From Salinilacustrithrix sp003476595 (GTDB lineage Bacteria > Actinomycetota > Acidimicrobiia > Acidimicrobiales > Salinilacustritrichaceae), in contig CAXAUZ010000001.1 of the NCBI GenBank assembly GCA_963972525.1, forward strand, positions 310,001 through 374,000: 64,000 bases of DNA, written 5' to 3'. The number at the start of each line of letters is the position of its first letter. The stretch's first letter is position 1. The translations under genes were made by a program, and so were the position numbers. The notes beneath the pieces were generated by a model, which saw only the letters and a list, made by a program, of their open reading frames with translations, searched no databases and was not told the origin of the DNA. This document shows, in pieces, positions 45,799-54,300 of the stretch.

Positions 45799-47226
45799 AT
45801 GGGTCGCCGCCTCGCCATCACCGTCGTCTTCGCCACGTCGGCCGCGATCCTCATCGTGGAGATCACCGCCGGGCGGCTGCTGGCGCCCTACGTCGGCGTG
45901 TCGCTCGAGACGTTCACCGCCATCATCGGCGTGATCCTCGCCGGCATCGCCACCGGGGCCGCCGTCGGCGGCTGGCTCGCGGACCGCCACGATCCCCGCC
46001 GGCTCCTCGGACCGTCCCTGTTCGTGGGCGGTGCGCTGGTCTGGGTCGCGGTGCCGATCGTGCGGGCGATCGGCCCCGAGGTCGACGGGAACCCCCTGGA
46101 CATCGTCGTACTCGCCACGATGTCGTTCTTCCTCCCGGCCGCCGTGCTCAGCGCGAGCACGCCGATCGTGGCCAAGCTCCGCCTGTCGACCCTGGAGGAG
46201 ACCGGCTCGGTGTTCGGCGGGCTCTCGGCGGCGGGCACCTTCGGCGGCCTCGCCGGCACGTTCCTGACCGGGTTCGTGCTGGTCGCCCTGCTCGGCACCC
46301 GGACGATCATGTTCGTCGTCGGCCTGCTGCTGGTGGTCGGCGGCCTGCTGCTCGAGTGGGCGTTGCGACGGGGCCTGCCGGCCGCGTCCACCGCGGTGGT
46401 GTTCGTCACCAGCGGGCTCGCCGTCTACGGGTTCCCGCCCGAGTGCGACGTCGAGACCCGCTACGCGTGCGCCTCCGTGGTCGTCGACGAGGACGACCCG
46501 TCCCTCCGCAGCCTGTACCTCGACACGCTCCACCACGCCCGGGTCGACCTCGACGACCCCACCAACCTCGAGCTGCGCTACATCCGCCTCTTCGCCGACG
46601 TCGCGGCCGTCCTCCCGCCCGGCCCGGTCGACGCCCTCCACATCGGTGGCGGCGGCTTCACCATCCCGACCCACCTCGCCGCGGTGCGGCCCGGGACGAG
46701 CTCCCACGTCATCGAGATCGACCCCGGCGTCGTGGACATCGCCGAGGAGCACCTCGGCCTCCAGAGGGGGCCTGACCTCACCGTCGAGGTGCGCGATGCG
46801 CGCATGGCCGTCCCCGAGCTCGGTGACGACGCCTACGACCTCGTCGTCGGGGACGCGTTCAGCGGCCTGTCCGTGCCTTGGCACCTGACGACCGTGGAGC
46901 TCGCCGAGGAGGTCGACCGGGTCCTGCGGGACGGGGGCATCTACGTGCTCAACGTCATCGACGGCGGCGACAGCGCGTTCGCCCGGGCCGAGCTGGCGAC
47001 GCTGCGCCAGGCGTTCGACCACGTGCAGGTGATCCTCCCCGGCGGCGAGCCGCCGGAGGCTTCCCGCAACCAGGTCATCGTCGCATCCGATCGGCCGATC
47101 CCCGAGCTCGAGATCGACCCCGACGACGGCGTGCTGCGCGACGAGGCGTTCGTGGCCGACTACGTCGACGGTGCCGAGGTCCTCACCGACGACCACGCCC
47201 CCGTCGACCAGCTGCTGGCCGGCTGA
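45799..47226 (+). CDS. membrane-anchored spermidine synthase-like protein (fused permease-like and methyltransferase-fold domains)
   Basis: Protein of 475 residues. The first 210 contain about seven membrane segments (ATSAAILIVEITAGRLLAPYVGVS, the motif common to such fusions). The soluble half has a Rossmann fold: ALHIGGGGFTIPTHLA, SHVIEIDPGVVDIA, VVGDAFSGLSVPWHL. This is the spermine/spermidine synthase fold, but polyamine residues cannot be confirmed, so substrate is open. The ATG lies 6 nt after CAAGAT (45787-45792); an ATG at 45736 is less likely. Confidence 0.82.
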   Translation: MGRRLAITVVFATSAAILIVEITAGRLLAPYVGVSLETFTAIIGVILAGIATGAAVGGWLADRHDPRRLLGPSLFVGGALVWVAVPIVRAIGPEVDGNPLDIVVLATMSFFLPAAVLSASTPIVAKLRLSTLEETGSVFGGLSAAGTFGGLAGTFLTGFVLVALLGTRTIMFVVGLLLVVGGLLLEWALRRGLPAASTAVVFVTSGLAVYGFPPECDVETRYACASVVVDEDDPSLRSLYLDTLHHARVDLDDPTNLELRYIRLFADVAAVLPPGPVDALHIGGGGFTIPTHLAAVRPGTSSHVIEIDPGVVDIAEEHLGLQRGPDLTVEVRDARMAVPELGDDAYDLVVGDAFSGLSVPWHLTTVELAEEVDRVLRDGGIYVLNVIDGGDSAFARAELATLRQAFDHVQVILPGGEPPEASRNQVIVASDRPIPELEIDPDDGVLRDEAFVADYVDGAEVLTDDHAPVDQLLAG

Positions 47227-47238
47227 CAGGATCGGGCG

Positions 47239-47271
47239 ATGCCGTCGCGAACGGAGCACCCCCCGACGTGA
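47239..47271 (+). CDS. leaderless 10-codon upstream ORF (MPSRTEHPPT)
   Basis: ATG 6 nt after CAGGAT (47227-47232). It ends in TGA at 47269-47271, overlapping the GTG (47268) of the channel gene as GTGA. Same architecture as the short ORFs at 27781 and 51999. Confidence 0.45.
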   Translation: MPSRTEHPPT

Positions 47272-48971
47272 AGTCCCTCGGCTTCATCCTCAGCTACCTG
47301 GCCACGTCCCAGGCCCGGCGCAGCGCCCGGATCCTCGGGTGGATGCTGGCGCTGCTCACCGTGATCGTCGCGGTGTACAGCGCGCTGTTCCACGAGATCA
47401 TGGAGCACGAGGGCCAGCGCTACAGCTGGATCACCGCCATCTACTGGACCCTGGTCACGATGTCGACCCTCGGCTTCGGCGACATCACCTTCGAGTCCGA
47501 CCTGGGCCGCACGTTCTCGGTCGTGGTCCTGCTGTCCGGGTCGGTGTTCATCCTGGTGCTGCTGCCGTTCACCTTCATCCAGTTCGTGTTCCTGCCGTGG
47601 ATGGAGTCGACCCAGCGGGCCCGCGCGCCGCGACGGGTGGACGACGACGTGCGCGACCACGTCATCCTCACCAGCACCGGGCCGATCGAGGCCGCGCTGC
47701 GGACCCGCCTCGATCGAGCCGGGATCGCGCACGTCACCCTCGTCGCCGACCTGGACGAGGCGCTGAAGCACCACGACGAGGGGCTGACCGTCATGGTCGG
47801 CGAGCTGGACGACCCCGCGACCTACGACGCAGCGGGCGTCGATCGCGCCTCGCTGGTGGCGACCACCCAAGCCGACACGACGAACACCAACGTGGCCTTC
47901 ACCGTGCGGGAGCGGTCCGAGTCGATCCGGATCGTGGCGACGGCCAACGCCGAGGCGTCGATCGACATCCTGGAGCTGGCCGGCTGCGACGAGGTCCTGC
48001 GCCTCGGCGAGATGCTCGGCACCGCGCTCGCCCGGCGGGTGCTGGCCCCCGACGGTCGCACCCAGGTGGTCGGGCGCTTCGACGAGCTGCTGATCGCGGA
48101 GGCGGCCGCGCCGGACGCGCTCGTCGGCAAGCCGCTGCTCGGCTCGGGCATCCGGGACCACACGGGGATCACGGTGGGCGGCGTGTGGGACCGGGGCGAG
48201 CTCCTGATCGCCCGACCCTCGACCGTGCTCACCGAGACGAGCATCCTCGTGCTGGCCGGGTCCGCCGAGCAGCTGGCGCGCTACGACGCCCGCTTCGCCA
48301 GCGACGACCAGGCCGACCGGTCCCAGGACCCGCCGGTCGTCATCATCGGTGGCGGCCGGGTCGGCCGAGCCGTCGCTCGCCACCTCCGGAACCTGGGCAT
48401 CCCGAACCGGATCGTGGAGAAGCAGACCGAGCGGATCCGCGACGGCGGCGACTACGTGGAGGGCGACGCCGCCGACATCGCCGTGCTCAAGCGGGCCGGC
48501 ATCGACGACGCCCCCTCCGTCGTCATCACCACCCACGACGACGATGTGAACGTGTACCTCACCAACTACTGCCGACGGCTCCGCGCCGACGCGCAGATCA
48601 TCGCCCGGTCCCGGCTCGACCGCAACGTCTCCACGCTGCACCGCGCCGGCGCCGACTTCGTGCTCTCCTACGCCTCCACCGGCGCCAACGCCATCTGGAA
48701 CATGCTGAGCGCCGACAACACCCTCCAGCTCGCCGAGGGCCTCGACGTGTTCCGGGTCCCCGTCCCGCGGAAGCTGGCCGGCAAGCCGCTGACCCAGGCC
48801 CGCATCCGCGAGGAGACGGGCTGCACCGTCGTCGCGAGCGTCTCCGACGGCACCTTCGAGCCCAACCCCGACCCCTCGGTGGCCCTGCCCGACGGCGGGG
48901 AGCTGGTGCTCGTCGGCGACAGCGAGTCCGAGCACCGCTTCCTGAGCCGGTACCGCACCTCCCCGCGCTGA
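47268..48971 (+). CDS. two-TM potassium channel with TrkA-N (RCK) domains
   Basis: Protein of 567 residues. The first 110 form the pore unit: helix ILGWMLALLTVIVAVYSALF, pore loop with filter TLGFGD (usual TVGYGD), helix VVVLLSGSVFILVLLPFTFI. Then two TrkA-N/TrkA-C units: VILTSTGPIEAALRTRL near 128 is a weak first NAD fold, and VVIIGGGRVGRAVARHL near 363 a complete one with the GxGxxG pattern. TrkA-C-like regions follow each. Probably gates K+ or a similar ion in response to nucleotide binding. Confidence 0.87.
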   Translation: MKSLGFILSYLATSQARRSARILGWMLALLTVIVAVYSALFHEIMEHEGQRYSWITAIYWTLVTMSTLGFGDITFESDLGRTFSVVVLLSGSVFILVLLPFTFIQFVFLPWMESTQRARAPRRVDDDVRDHVILTSTGPIEAALRTRLDRAGIAHVTLVADLDEALKHHDEGLTVMVGELDDPATYDAAGVDRASLVATTQADTTNTNVAFTVRERSESIRIVATANAEASIDILELAGCDEVLRLGEMLGTALARRVLAPDGRTQVVGRFDELLIAEAAAPDALVGKPLLGSGIRDHTGITVGGVWDRGELLIARPSTVLTETSILVLAGSAEQLARYDARFASDDQADRSQDPPVVIIGGGRVGRAVARHLRNLGIPNRIVEKQTERIRDGGDYVEGDAADIAVLKRAGIDDAPSVVITTHDDDVNVYLTNYCRRLRADAQIIARSRLDRNVSTLHRAGADFVLSYASTGANAIWNMLSADNTLQLAEGLDVFRVPVPRKLAGKPLTQARIREETGCTVVASVSDGTFEPNPDPSVALPDGGELVLVGDSESEHRFLSRYRTSPR

Positions 48972-48974
48972 GTG

Positions 48975-49409
48975 TCAGCCGGCGCGGGGCAAGACGTACG
49001 TCCCCTGCGCCACGGCGCTCGGCTTGTCCTCCCGGTCGTCGCACCAGACCTTCACGCTGCCCACGATGCTCCGGCTGCCGGCGGACTCGAGGGTGGCACG
49101 GGCCCACAGCATCGAGCCCTGGGCCGGGCGCAGGAACCGGATCGACAGCTCGGAGGTGAGGGCCATGGGCTCGATGCGCCCGATCGCGCCGAAGGCCAGG
49201 TACCAGAGGGCGGCGTCGGCGAGGCCGAACTGCGTGGGCCCGGACACGAAGCCGCCCGGGCGGATCGCGCCGGCATCCACCGGCCGGCGGGCCACGGCGT
49301 GGGTGGGACCGAGCTCGGTGCAGGAGTTGCCGGTGCCGGGGAACTCGGCCTCGAGCATCGCGTCGACGCCGGCAAGGCTCAGCTCGTAGCGGGGTGGTTC
49401 TTCGCCCAT
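48975..49409 (-). CDS. hotdog-fold thioesterase (PaaI-like)
   Basis: Protein of 144 residues with hotdog features: RPGGFVSGPTQFGLADAALW holds the helix with its Asp, followed by LTSELSIRFLRPAQG and SIVGSVKVWCDD. It probably hydrolyses an acyl-CoA or is a related non-catalytic member. ATG 6 nt after TAGGTT (49421-49416). It follows the desaturase on the same strand with 16 bp between them and has its own promoter. Convergent with the channel gene with 3 bp between stops. Confidence 0.8.
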   Translation of the reverse strand: MGEEPPRYELSLAGVDAMLEAEFPGTGNSCTELGPTHAVARRPVDAGAIRPGGFVSGPTQFGLADAALWYLAFGAIGRIEPMALTSELSIRFLRPAQGSMLWARATLESAGSRSIVGSVKVWCDDREDKPSAVAQGTYVLPRAG

Positions 49410-49425
49410 CCGGCGAACCTACGCG

Positions 49426-50334
49426 TCAGGCTGAGACGGGTCGACGATCCCGCAGCGCGGCGCGAAGGGCGGCGGCAGCGCTGAGGCCGGGGTCCACACC
49501 TGCATCGCGGACGAGGTCCTTCTCGAGGATGGCGGCGGTCGGGCGCTTCAGGTCCCGGACGATGCCCACCCGCTCGAGCAGCCACAGCGCGTAGAAGCTC
49601 GGATCCCACTCCCACCAGCGGAAGCCCTGGCGAGCGCTCGCCTGGTAGTGGTGGTGGTTGTTGTGCCACCCCTCGCCGAGGGTCAGCACGGCGATGATGG
49701 CGGAGTTCCGGCTCGTGTCCGAGGTGACGTAGCGACGCCGCCCGACGACGTGGGCCATGGAGTTCACGAGGAAGGTGCCGTGCCAGACGGCGATCGTGGA
49801 GGCACCGAAGCCGATCACGAGCCCGGCCCAGCCGGCGAGCAGGAAGCTGGCGACGGCGAGGGAGACCGGCCCGACCCAGTCGTTGCGGTTCAGCCACCGC
49901 AGCTCGGGGTACTTGGCGAAGTCGCGGATGCGGGACTCGTCGGTGGCGGAGTACTTGTCGCACAGGATCCAGCCGACGTGGCTCCACCAGAAGCCCCGGG
50001 TCGGCGAGTGCACGTCCCGCTCGGTGTCGGACCACCGGTGGTGGTCCCGATGGTGCGCGGCCCACCACAGCGGACCCTTCTGCAGGGCGGTCGTGCCACC
50101 GAAGGCCATGACCGCCTGGGCCCAGCGGGGAAGGCGGTAGGAGCGGTGGGCGAAGTAGCGGTGGTAGCCGGCGGTGATGAAGAACATCCGCACGACGTAG
50201 GAGACGACCGCGAGGGCGACCGCACCGGCCGGCACGCCGGTCCAGATCGCGGCGAGCGGGATGAGGTGGAAGGCGAGGAATGGCAGCGACGTGCGCACGT
50301 TCAACCGCTCGTCCGGGGGGAGGGCTCGGTTCAC
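49426..50334 (-). CDS. acyl-CoA/acyl-lipid delta-9 type fatty acid desaturase
   Basis: Integral membrane di-iron enzyme of 302 residues. Three His boxes: HRYFAHRS near 59, HHRDHHRWSD near 94, and WHNNHHHYQ near 225, plus membrane helices between. This matches the stearoyl-CoA desaturase (DesA3/OLE1-like) class, which inserts a cis double bond into saturated acyl-CoA. Start GTG is 7 nt after TAGGCT, which overlaps a long palindrome, so the gene is probably repressed by a TetR-type lipid sensor. Neighbours (thioesterase, acyl-CoA dehydrogenase) fit lipid metabolism. Confidence 0.93.
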   Translation of the reverse strand: MNRALPPDERLNVRTSLPFLAFHLIPLAAIWTGVPAGAVALAVVSYVVRMFFITAGYHRYFAHRSYRLPRWAQAVMAFGGTTALQKGPLWWAAHHRDHHRWSDTERDVHSPTRGFWWSHVGWILCDKYSATDESRIRDFAKYPELRWLNRNDWVGPVSLAVASFLLAGWAGLVIGFGASTIAVWHGTFLVNSMAHVVGRRRYVTSDTSRNSAIIAVLTLGEGWHNNHHHYQASARQGFRWWEWDPSFYALWLLERVGIVRDLKRPTAAILEKDLVRDAGVDPGLSAAAALRAALRDRRPVSA

Positions 50335-50341
50335 CCGCCGG

Positions 50342-50364
50342 AGCCTACCGACCGGTCGGTAGGC
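50342..50364. promoter_or_regulatory. desaturase promoter with 22-bp perfect palindrome
   Basis: Positions 50343-50364 are a perfect palindrome whose left half is GCCTACCGACC. On the minus strand its end runs into the -10 TAGGCT (50347-50342). Palindromes of this ACCGACCGGTCGGT type are typical TetR operators in actinobacteria. The binding protein is not encoded next to it. Confidence 0.65.
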
Positions 50365-50377
50365 GACCCACCTCGCG

Positions 50378-51961
50378 TCAGCCCCGCACGGTCACCCGGA
50401 TGGTGTGGAGCCCGGTCGCGCCGTCCGGCGCGGGGTCGCTGGGCTCGGCGGTCTGGGTGCTGCCGGTGGCGTCCGTCGCCCGGCAGCGGATGGTGTGCGC
50501 ACCCGGGGTCGCGTCCCACTGGTGGACCCACTGGGCCCAGGTGCTGTCGTTGTCGGTGCCGTGCAGCTCCGCCGGCTGCCACGGGCCGTCGTCGACGCTG
50601 ACCTCGACGGCGGTGATCCCCACGTGCGGGGCCCACGCCACCCCGGCGATCGGCACCGGTCCGGCGTCGACGGCGTTGCGGGGCACGTCGATGCGGGACT
50701 GGGTCTTGACCGGCCCGAGCTTCGACCACCCCCGAGGGATCCAGTACGCGTCGAAGTCCTCGAACCGGGTGAGCTCGATCTCGGTCAGCCACTTCGTCGC
50801 CGAGACGTAGCCGTAGAGGCCGGCCACGATGAGCCGGGCCGGGTAGCCGTGGTCGGTGGGCAGCGGCTCGCCGTTCATGCCGACGGCGACCAGGGCGACC
50901 CGCCCGTCCGTCGCCACGTCGGTCGGGAACCCGACCGTGAAGCCGTCGATCGAGCGCCCGACCACCTGCGTGCCCTCGGGGCGGACGCCGGCGCGATCCA
51001 GCAGGTCGACGAGCGGCACGCCGAGCCAGACGGCGTTGCCGACCAGATCACCGCCCACCTCGTTGGAGACGCAGGCGATGGTGACCGGCTCCTCGACCAG
51101 ATCCAGGTCCAGCAGCTCGTCGAAGGTCAGCTCGAACGGGTCCTCGACCAGCCCGGAGATCCGCAACCGCCAGGAGTCGGCGTCGACGCGGGGCGTCACG
51201 AGCGCGGTGTCGATCCGGTAGAAGTCCTCGGTCGGCGTCACGTAGGGGCTGAGCCCGGGGACGTCGAACCCGCTCGCCTCCACGGGGGTGGCTCGCGCCG
51301 GCCGCGGCAGGACGAGCGCCTCGCGCTGGGCATCGACGACCGACCGGCCGCGGAGGGACCAGGTCCCTGCGCCCGTGAGGGCCGCCGCCGCACCGGCCGC
51401 CGCGCCGACGGCGAGGAAGGTGCGGCGATCCGGGGTCCGCACGCGCGGGTCTTCCATCGCGCCGGCCCGGCGCAGGGTCGTGGCCAGGTCCGGTCCCCGA
51501 GCGATCTGGGCCACCAGCAGCGCCAGCACCCCGGCGCCCGACGCGGCCCCCGACAGCGCCGAGAGGATGGGCACGAGCACACCGGCGCCCGAGTCGGTGA
51601 GGTGCGCGACGAGGCCGAGCGCGGCGAATCCGGCGAAGCCGGCCACGGCGAGCGCGAAGGAGCGGAGGGCGAGGAGACCGAGCGCCGCCCCGAGCACGAG
51701 GCTGACGACCACGATGCCGACGACCAGGGCGACCTTGTCGTTCTGGCCGAACAGGGCGACGGCCAGCTCCTTCAGCGAGCCGGCGAACCGGTCCACGAAC
51801 TCGTTGCCCACTGCGGTCACCGGTCCCACCGCCTCCCCGGCGAGCGCGGATGGGACCTCGGCGGCCGCGAGCGCCGCGCCGGCCGCGAGCACACCCGCGA
51901 CGGCGGCGCGCCACCAGCGCTCCCGCCGGGTGCGGGACGGGTGGTCGGTGCGTTCGGTCAT
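50378..51961 (-). CDS. molybdopterin-dependent oxidoreductase (sulfite oxidase-like) with membrane N-terminus
   Basis: Protein of 527 residues. Residues about 18-150: several hydrophobic helices. Residues about 155-180: TPDRRTFLAVGAAAGAAAAL, an internal twin-arginine-like stretch. Residues about 220-420: oxidoreductase molybdopterin domain with VTIACVSNEVGGDLVGNA (Cys of the Mo site) and GYPARLIVAGLYGYVSATKW. Residues about 430-520: a dimerisation/Mo-co domain. YedY/sulfite-oxidase family; the mature domain probably faces outward. ATG 51961 overlaps the stop of a leaderless short ORF. Confidence 0.85.
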   Translation of the reverse strand: MTERTDHPSRTRRERWWRAAVAGVLAAGAALAAAEVPSALAGEAVGPVTAVGNEFVDRFAGSLKELAVALFGQNDKVALVVGIVVVSLVLGAALGLLALRSFALAVAGFAGFAALGLVAHLTDSGAGVLVPILSALSGAASGAGVLALLVAQIARGPDLATTLRRAGAMEDPRVRTPDRRTFLAVGAAAGAAAALTGAGTWSLRGRSVVDAQREALVLPRPARATPVEASGFDVPGLSPYVTPTEDFYRIDTALVTPRVDADSWRLRISGLVEDPFELTFDELLDLDLVEEPVTIACVSNEVGGDLVGNAVWLGVPLVDLLDRAGVRPEGTQVVGRSIDGFTVGFPTDVATDGRVALVAVGMNGEPLPTDHGYPARLIVAGLYGYVSATKWLTEIELTRFEDFDAYWIPRGWSKLGPVKTQSRIDVPRNAVDAGPVPIAGVAWAPHVGITAVEVSVDDGPWQPAELHGTDNDSTWAQWVHQWDATPGAHTIRCRATDATGSTQTAEPSDPAPDGATGLHTIRVTVRG

Positions 51962-51999
51962 CCCGGACCGGGGTCGAGATCGACCGGTCGCGGCTCCAT
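51958..51999 (-). CDS. leaderless 13-codon upstream ORF (MEPRPVDLDPGPG)
   Basis: ATG 6 nt after TACGGT (52011-52006). Its TGA overlaps the ATG of the molybdopterin gene (ATGA, 51958-51961). No Shine-Dalgarno of note. Probably feeds ribosomes to the main start. Confidence 0.5.
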   Translation of the reverse strand: MEPRPVDLDPGPG

Positions 52000-52052
52000 G
52001 CCTCGACCGTACGCTCGTCGCCCGTCCGTGTCCCGGCACCGAAGGGGCACCT

Positions 52053-52074
52053 GGCAACCCGCGTTGCCTAGTCT
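52053..52074 (+). promoter_or_regulatory. acyl-CoA dehydrogenase promoter with GGCAACCCGCGTTGCC operator
   Basis: The 16-bp operator-like palindrome (52053-52068) ends directly at the -10 TAGTCT (52069-52074), which is 6 nt from the ATG at 52081. A protein bound here would block the promoter. The matching site is next to the TetR gene at 40102. Confidence 0.6.
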
Positions 52075-52080
52075 CCTGCC

Positions 52081-54234
52081 ATGTCGATCGCGATCACTGA
52101 TGACCACCGCGCCCTGTCCGACACGGCGTCCGACCTCCTGACCAAGCGAGACGCCCGAGGCGCTGCCCGAGCCCTGCTCGAGTCCAGCGACGAAGCGCTC
52201 CCCGATCTGTGGAAGGACCTGGTCAGCCTCGGCTGGCTCGGCCTCCACGTGCCCGAGGCCCACGGCGGCTCCGGCTACACCCTCGAAGAGCTGGTCATCG
52301 TGGTGGAGCAGCTCGGCCGGGTCGTCGCGCCGGGCCCCTTCGTCCCCACGGTCATCGCCAGCGCGCTCATCGCCGCCGCCGGTGACGACGAGCTGCAGGC
52401 GGCCCGGCTCCCCGGCCTCGCCGACGGCTCCACCATCGGTGCGATCGGCCTCACCGGCTCGGTCACCGTGTCGGGCGGCACGGCCTCCGGACAGGCCAGC
52501 CCCGTGGTCGGCGGTGGCCTCGCCGACGTGTTCGTCGTGCGGGCCGGCGACGACGTCGCCATCATCGACGCCGGCGACGGCGTCACGGTCGACACCCCCG
52601 CCAACCTCGACCCCACCCGGCGCTCGTCGCGCGTCACCTTCGACGGCGCCGCCGCCACCGTGATCCCCGGCGCCGCCCGCCTGTTCGTGGACCTGGCCCG
52701 GGTGATCCTGTCGGCCGAGGCCGCCGGCGTGGCCCAGGAGACCACCGACATGGCGGCCACCTACGCCAAGGAGCGCGAGCAGTTCGGTCGCCCGATCGCC
52801 ATGTACCAGGCGGTGAAGCACCACTGCGCCAACATGGCCGTCGCCCGCGAGCTCACCACCAGCGCCGTGTGGGACGCCGCCCGCGCCGCCGCCACCGGCG
52901 GCGACCAGCTCAGCTACGCCGCGGCCGTGGCCGCCACGCTGGCCGGCCCCGCCGCCGACCTGTGCGCCAACCTCAACACCCAGGTGCACGGCGGCATCGC
53001 CATCACGTGGGAGCACGACGCCCACCTCTACATGCGTCGGGCGACCACCCTGCTCACGCTGCTCGAGCCCAAGCAGGCCGCCGCCGACCTGGTCGACCTC
53101 ACCCGCTCCGGCGTCACCCGGGCCAAGGCCGTCGAGCTGCCGCCCGAGGCCGAGGCCATCCGCGACGAGGTCCGGACCTTCGCCGAGTCCATCAAGGACC
53201 TGTCGAAGGAGGAGCAGCGGACGAAGCTGATCGAGACCGGCTACGTCATGCCCCAGTGGCCCAAGCCCTACGGCCGGGCCGCCGGTGCCATCGAGCAGCT
53301 GGTCATCGAGGAGGAGTTCGCCAAGGCCGGCGTCCAGCGCCCCGCCTACGGCATCACCGCCTGGAACATCCTCACCATCATCCAGCACGGCAACCAGGAC
53401 CAGCTCGACCGCTGGGTCCTCCCCGCGCTGAACCAGGACGTCGTCTGGTGCCAGCTGTTCTCCGAGCCCGACGCCGGCTCCGACGCCGCGGGCGTCAAGA
53501 CCAAGGCCACCCGGGTCGACGGCGGCTGGCTGGTCAACGGCCAGAAGGTCTGGACCTCCGGCGCCCACTACTCCGGCATGGGCTTCGCCACCGTGCGCAC
53601 CAACCCCGACGTGCCCAAGCACGACGGCATCACGATGATGGCCATCGACATGCACGCCGAGGGCGTCGAGGTCCGGCCGCTGAAGATGACCAACGGCGGC
53701 TCCGAGTTCAACGAGGTGTTCTTCAACGACGTCTTCGTCCCCGACGACGACGTGGTCGGCCCCGTCGACGGCGGCTGGACCGTCGCCCGCTCCACCCTCG
53801 GCAACGAGAGCGTGAGCATCGGCGGCGGTGGCGGCGGCATGTCGATGCCGGGCGCGGCGCTGGTCCCGCCCTTCGACGCCAACCCGGACCGCCTCACCGG
53901 TGGCGCCGCCCGCGTCGGGCGCTACATCGCCGAGCACCAGGCCATGGGCCTGCTCAACCTGCGGGCCGCTAACCGCGCCGTCGCCGGCGGCGAGCCCGGC
54001 CCCGAGGGGGCCATGACCAAGCTGGTGCTCTCCGAGGTCGGCCACGAGGCCGCCGCCATCCTCACCGAGCTCAACGGCCCCGACGCCGCGTTCATGGACG
54101 GTGCCGGCGGCATGAGCAACCAGCTCGTGCTGATGCACCGCGGCATGTCGATCGCCGGCGGCACGTCGGAGATCAAGCGCAACCAGATCGGCGAGCGCAT
54201 CCTCGGCCTGCCCCGCGACCCGCTCTTGAAGTAG
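52081..54234 (+). CDS. acyl-CoA dehydrogenase, tandem two-domain fusion
   Basis: Protein of 717 residues, about twice the length of a normal family member. First half (about 1-335): VPEAHGGSGYTLEELVIVVE, EREQFGRPIAMYQAVKHHCA and QVHGGIAITWEHD are the usual ACAD motifs. Second half (about 350-717): QLFSEPDAGSDAAGVKTKA is the signature 1 region, NGQKVWTSGAH follows, and SIAGGTSEIKRNQIGERILG is the C-terminal FAD/CoA site. Probably an intramolecular version of the heteromeric dehydrogenases that oxidise steroid or branched-chain acyl-CoA. Whether both halves bind FAD cannot be seen. Confidence 0.9.
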   Translation: MSIAITDDHRALSDTASDLLTKRDARGAARALLESSDEALPDLWKDLVSLGWLGLHVPEAHGGSGYTLEELVIVVEQLGRVVAPGPFVPTVIASALIAAAGDDELQAARLPGLADGSTIGAIGLTGSVTVSGGTASGQASPVVGGGLADVFVVRAGDDVAIIDAGDGVTVDTPANLDPTRRSSRVTFDGAAATVIPGAARLFVDLARVILSAEAAGVAQETTDMAATYAKEREQFGRPIAMYQAVKHHCANMAVARELTTSAVWDAARAAATGGDQLSYAAAVAATLAGPAADLCANLNTQVHGGIAITWEHDAHLYMRRATTLLTLLEPKQAAADLVDLTRSGVTRAKAVELPPEAEAIRDEVRTFAESIKDLSKEEQRTKLIETGYVMPQWPKPYGRAAGAIEQLVIEEEFAKAGVQRPAYGITAWNILTIIQHGNQDQLDRWVLPALNQDVVWCQLFSEPDAGSDAAGVKTKATRVDGGWLVNGQKVWTSGAHYSGMGFATVRTNPDVPKHDGITMMAIDMHAEGVEVRPLKMTNGGSEFNEVFFNDVFVPDDDVVGPVDGGWTVARSTLGNESVSIGGGGGGMSMPGAALVPPFDANPDRLTGGAARVGRYIAEHQAMGLLNLRAANRAVAGGEPGPEGAMTKLVLSEVGHEAAAILTELNGPDAAFMDGAGGMSNQLVLMHRGMSIAGGTSEIKRNQIGERILGLPRDPLLK

Positions 54235-54250
54235 CAGCACCCTTGACGCG

Positions 54251-54284
54251 GAACGAGGGCCTCCCCAGCGGGAGGCCCTCGTTC
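54251..54284. terminator. 15-bp bidirectional terminator hairpin
   Basis: GAACGAGGGCCTCCC (54251-54265), loop CAGC, exact complement 54270-54284. It separates two convergent genes and can serve both. Confidence 0.8.
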
Positions 54285-54300
54285 GCGTTCGCTCGTCGGG

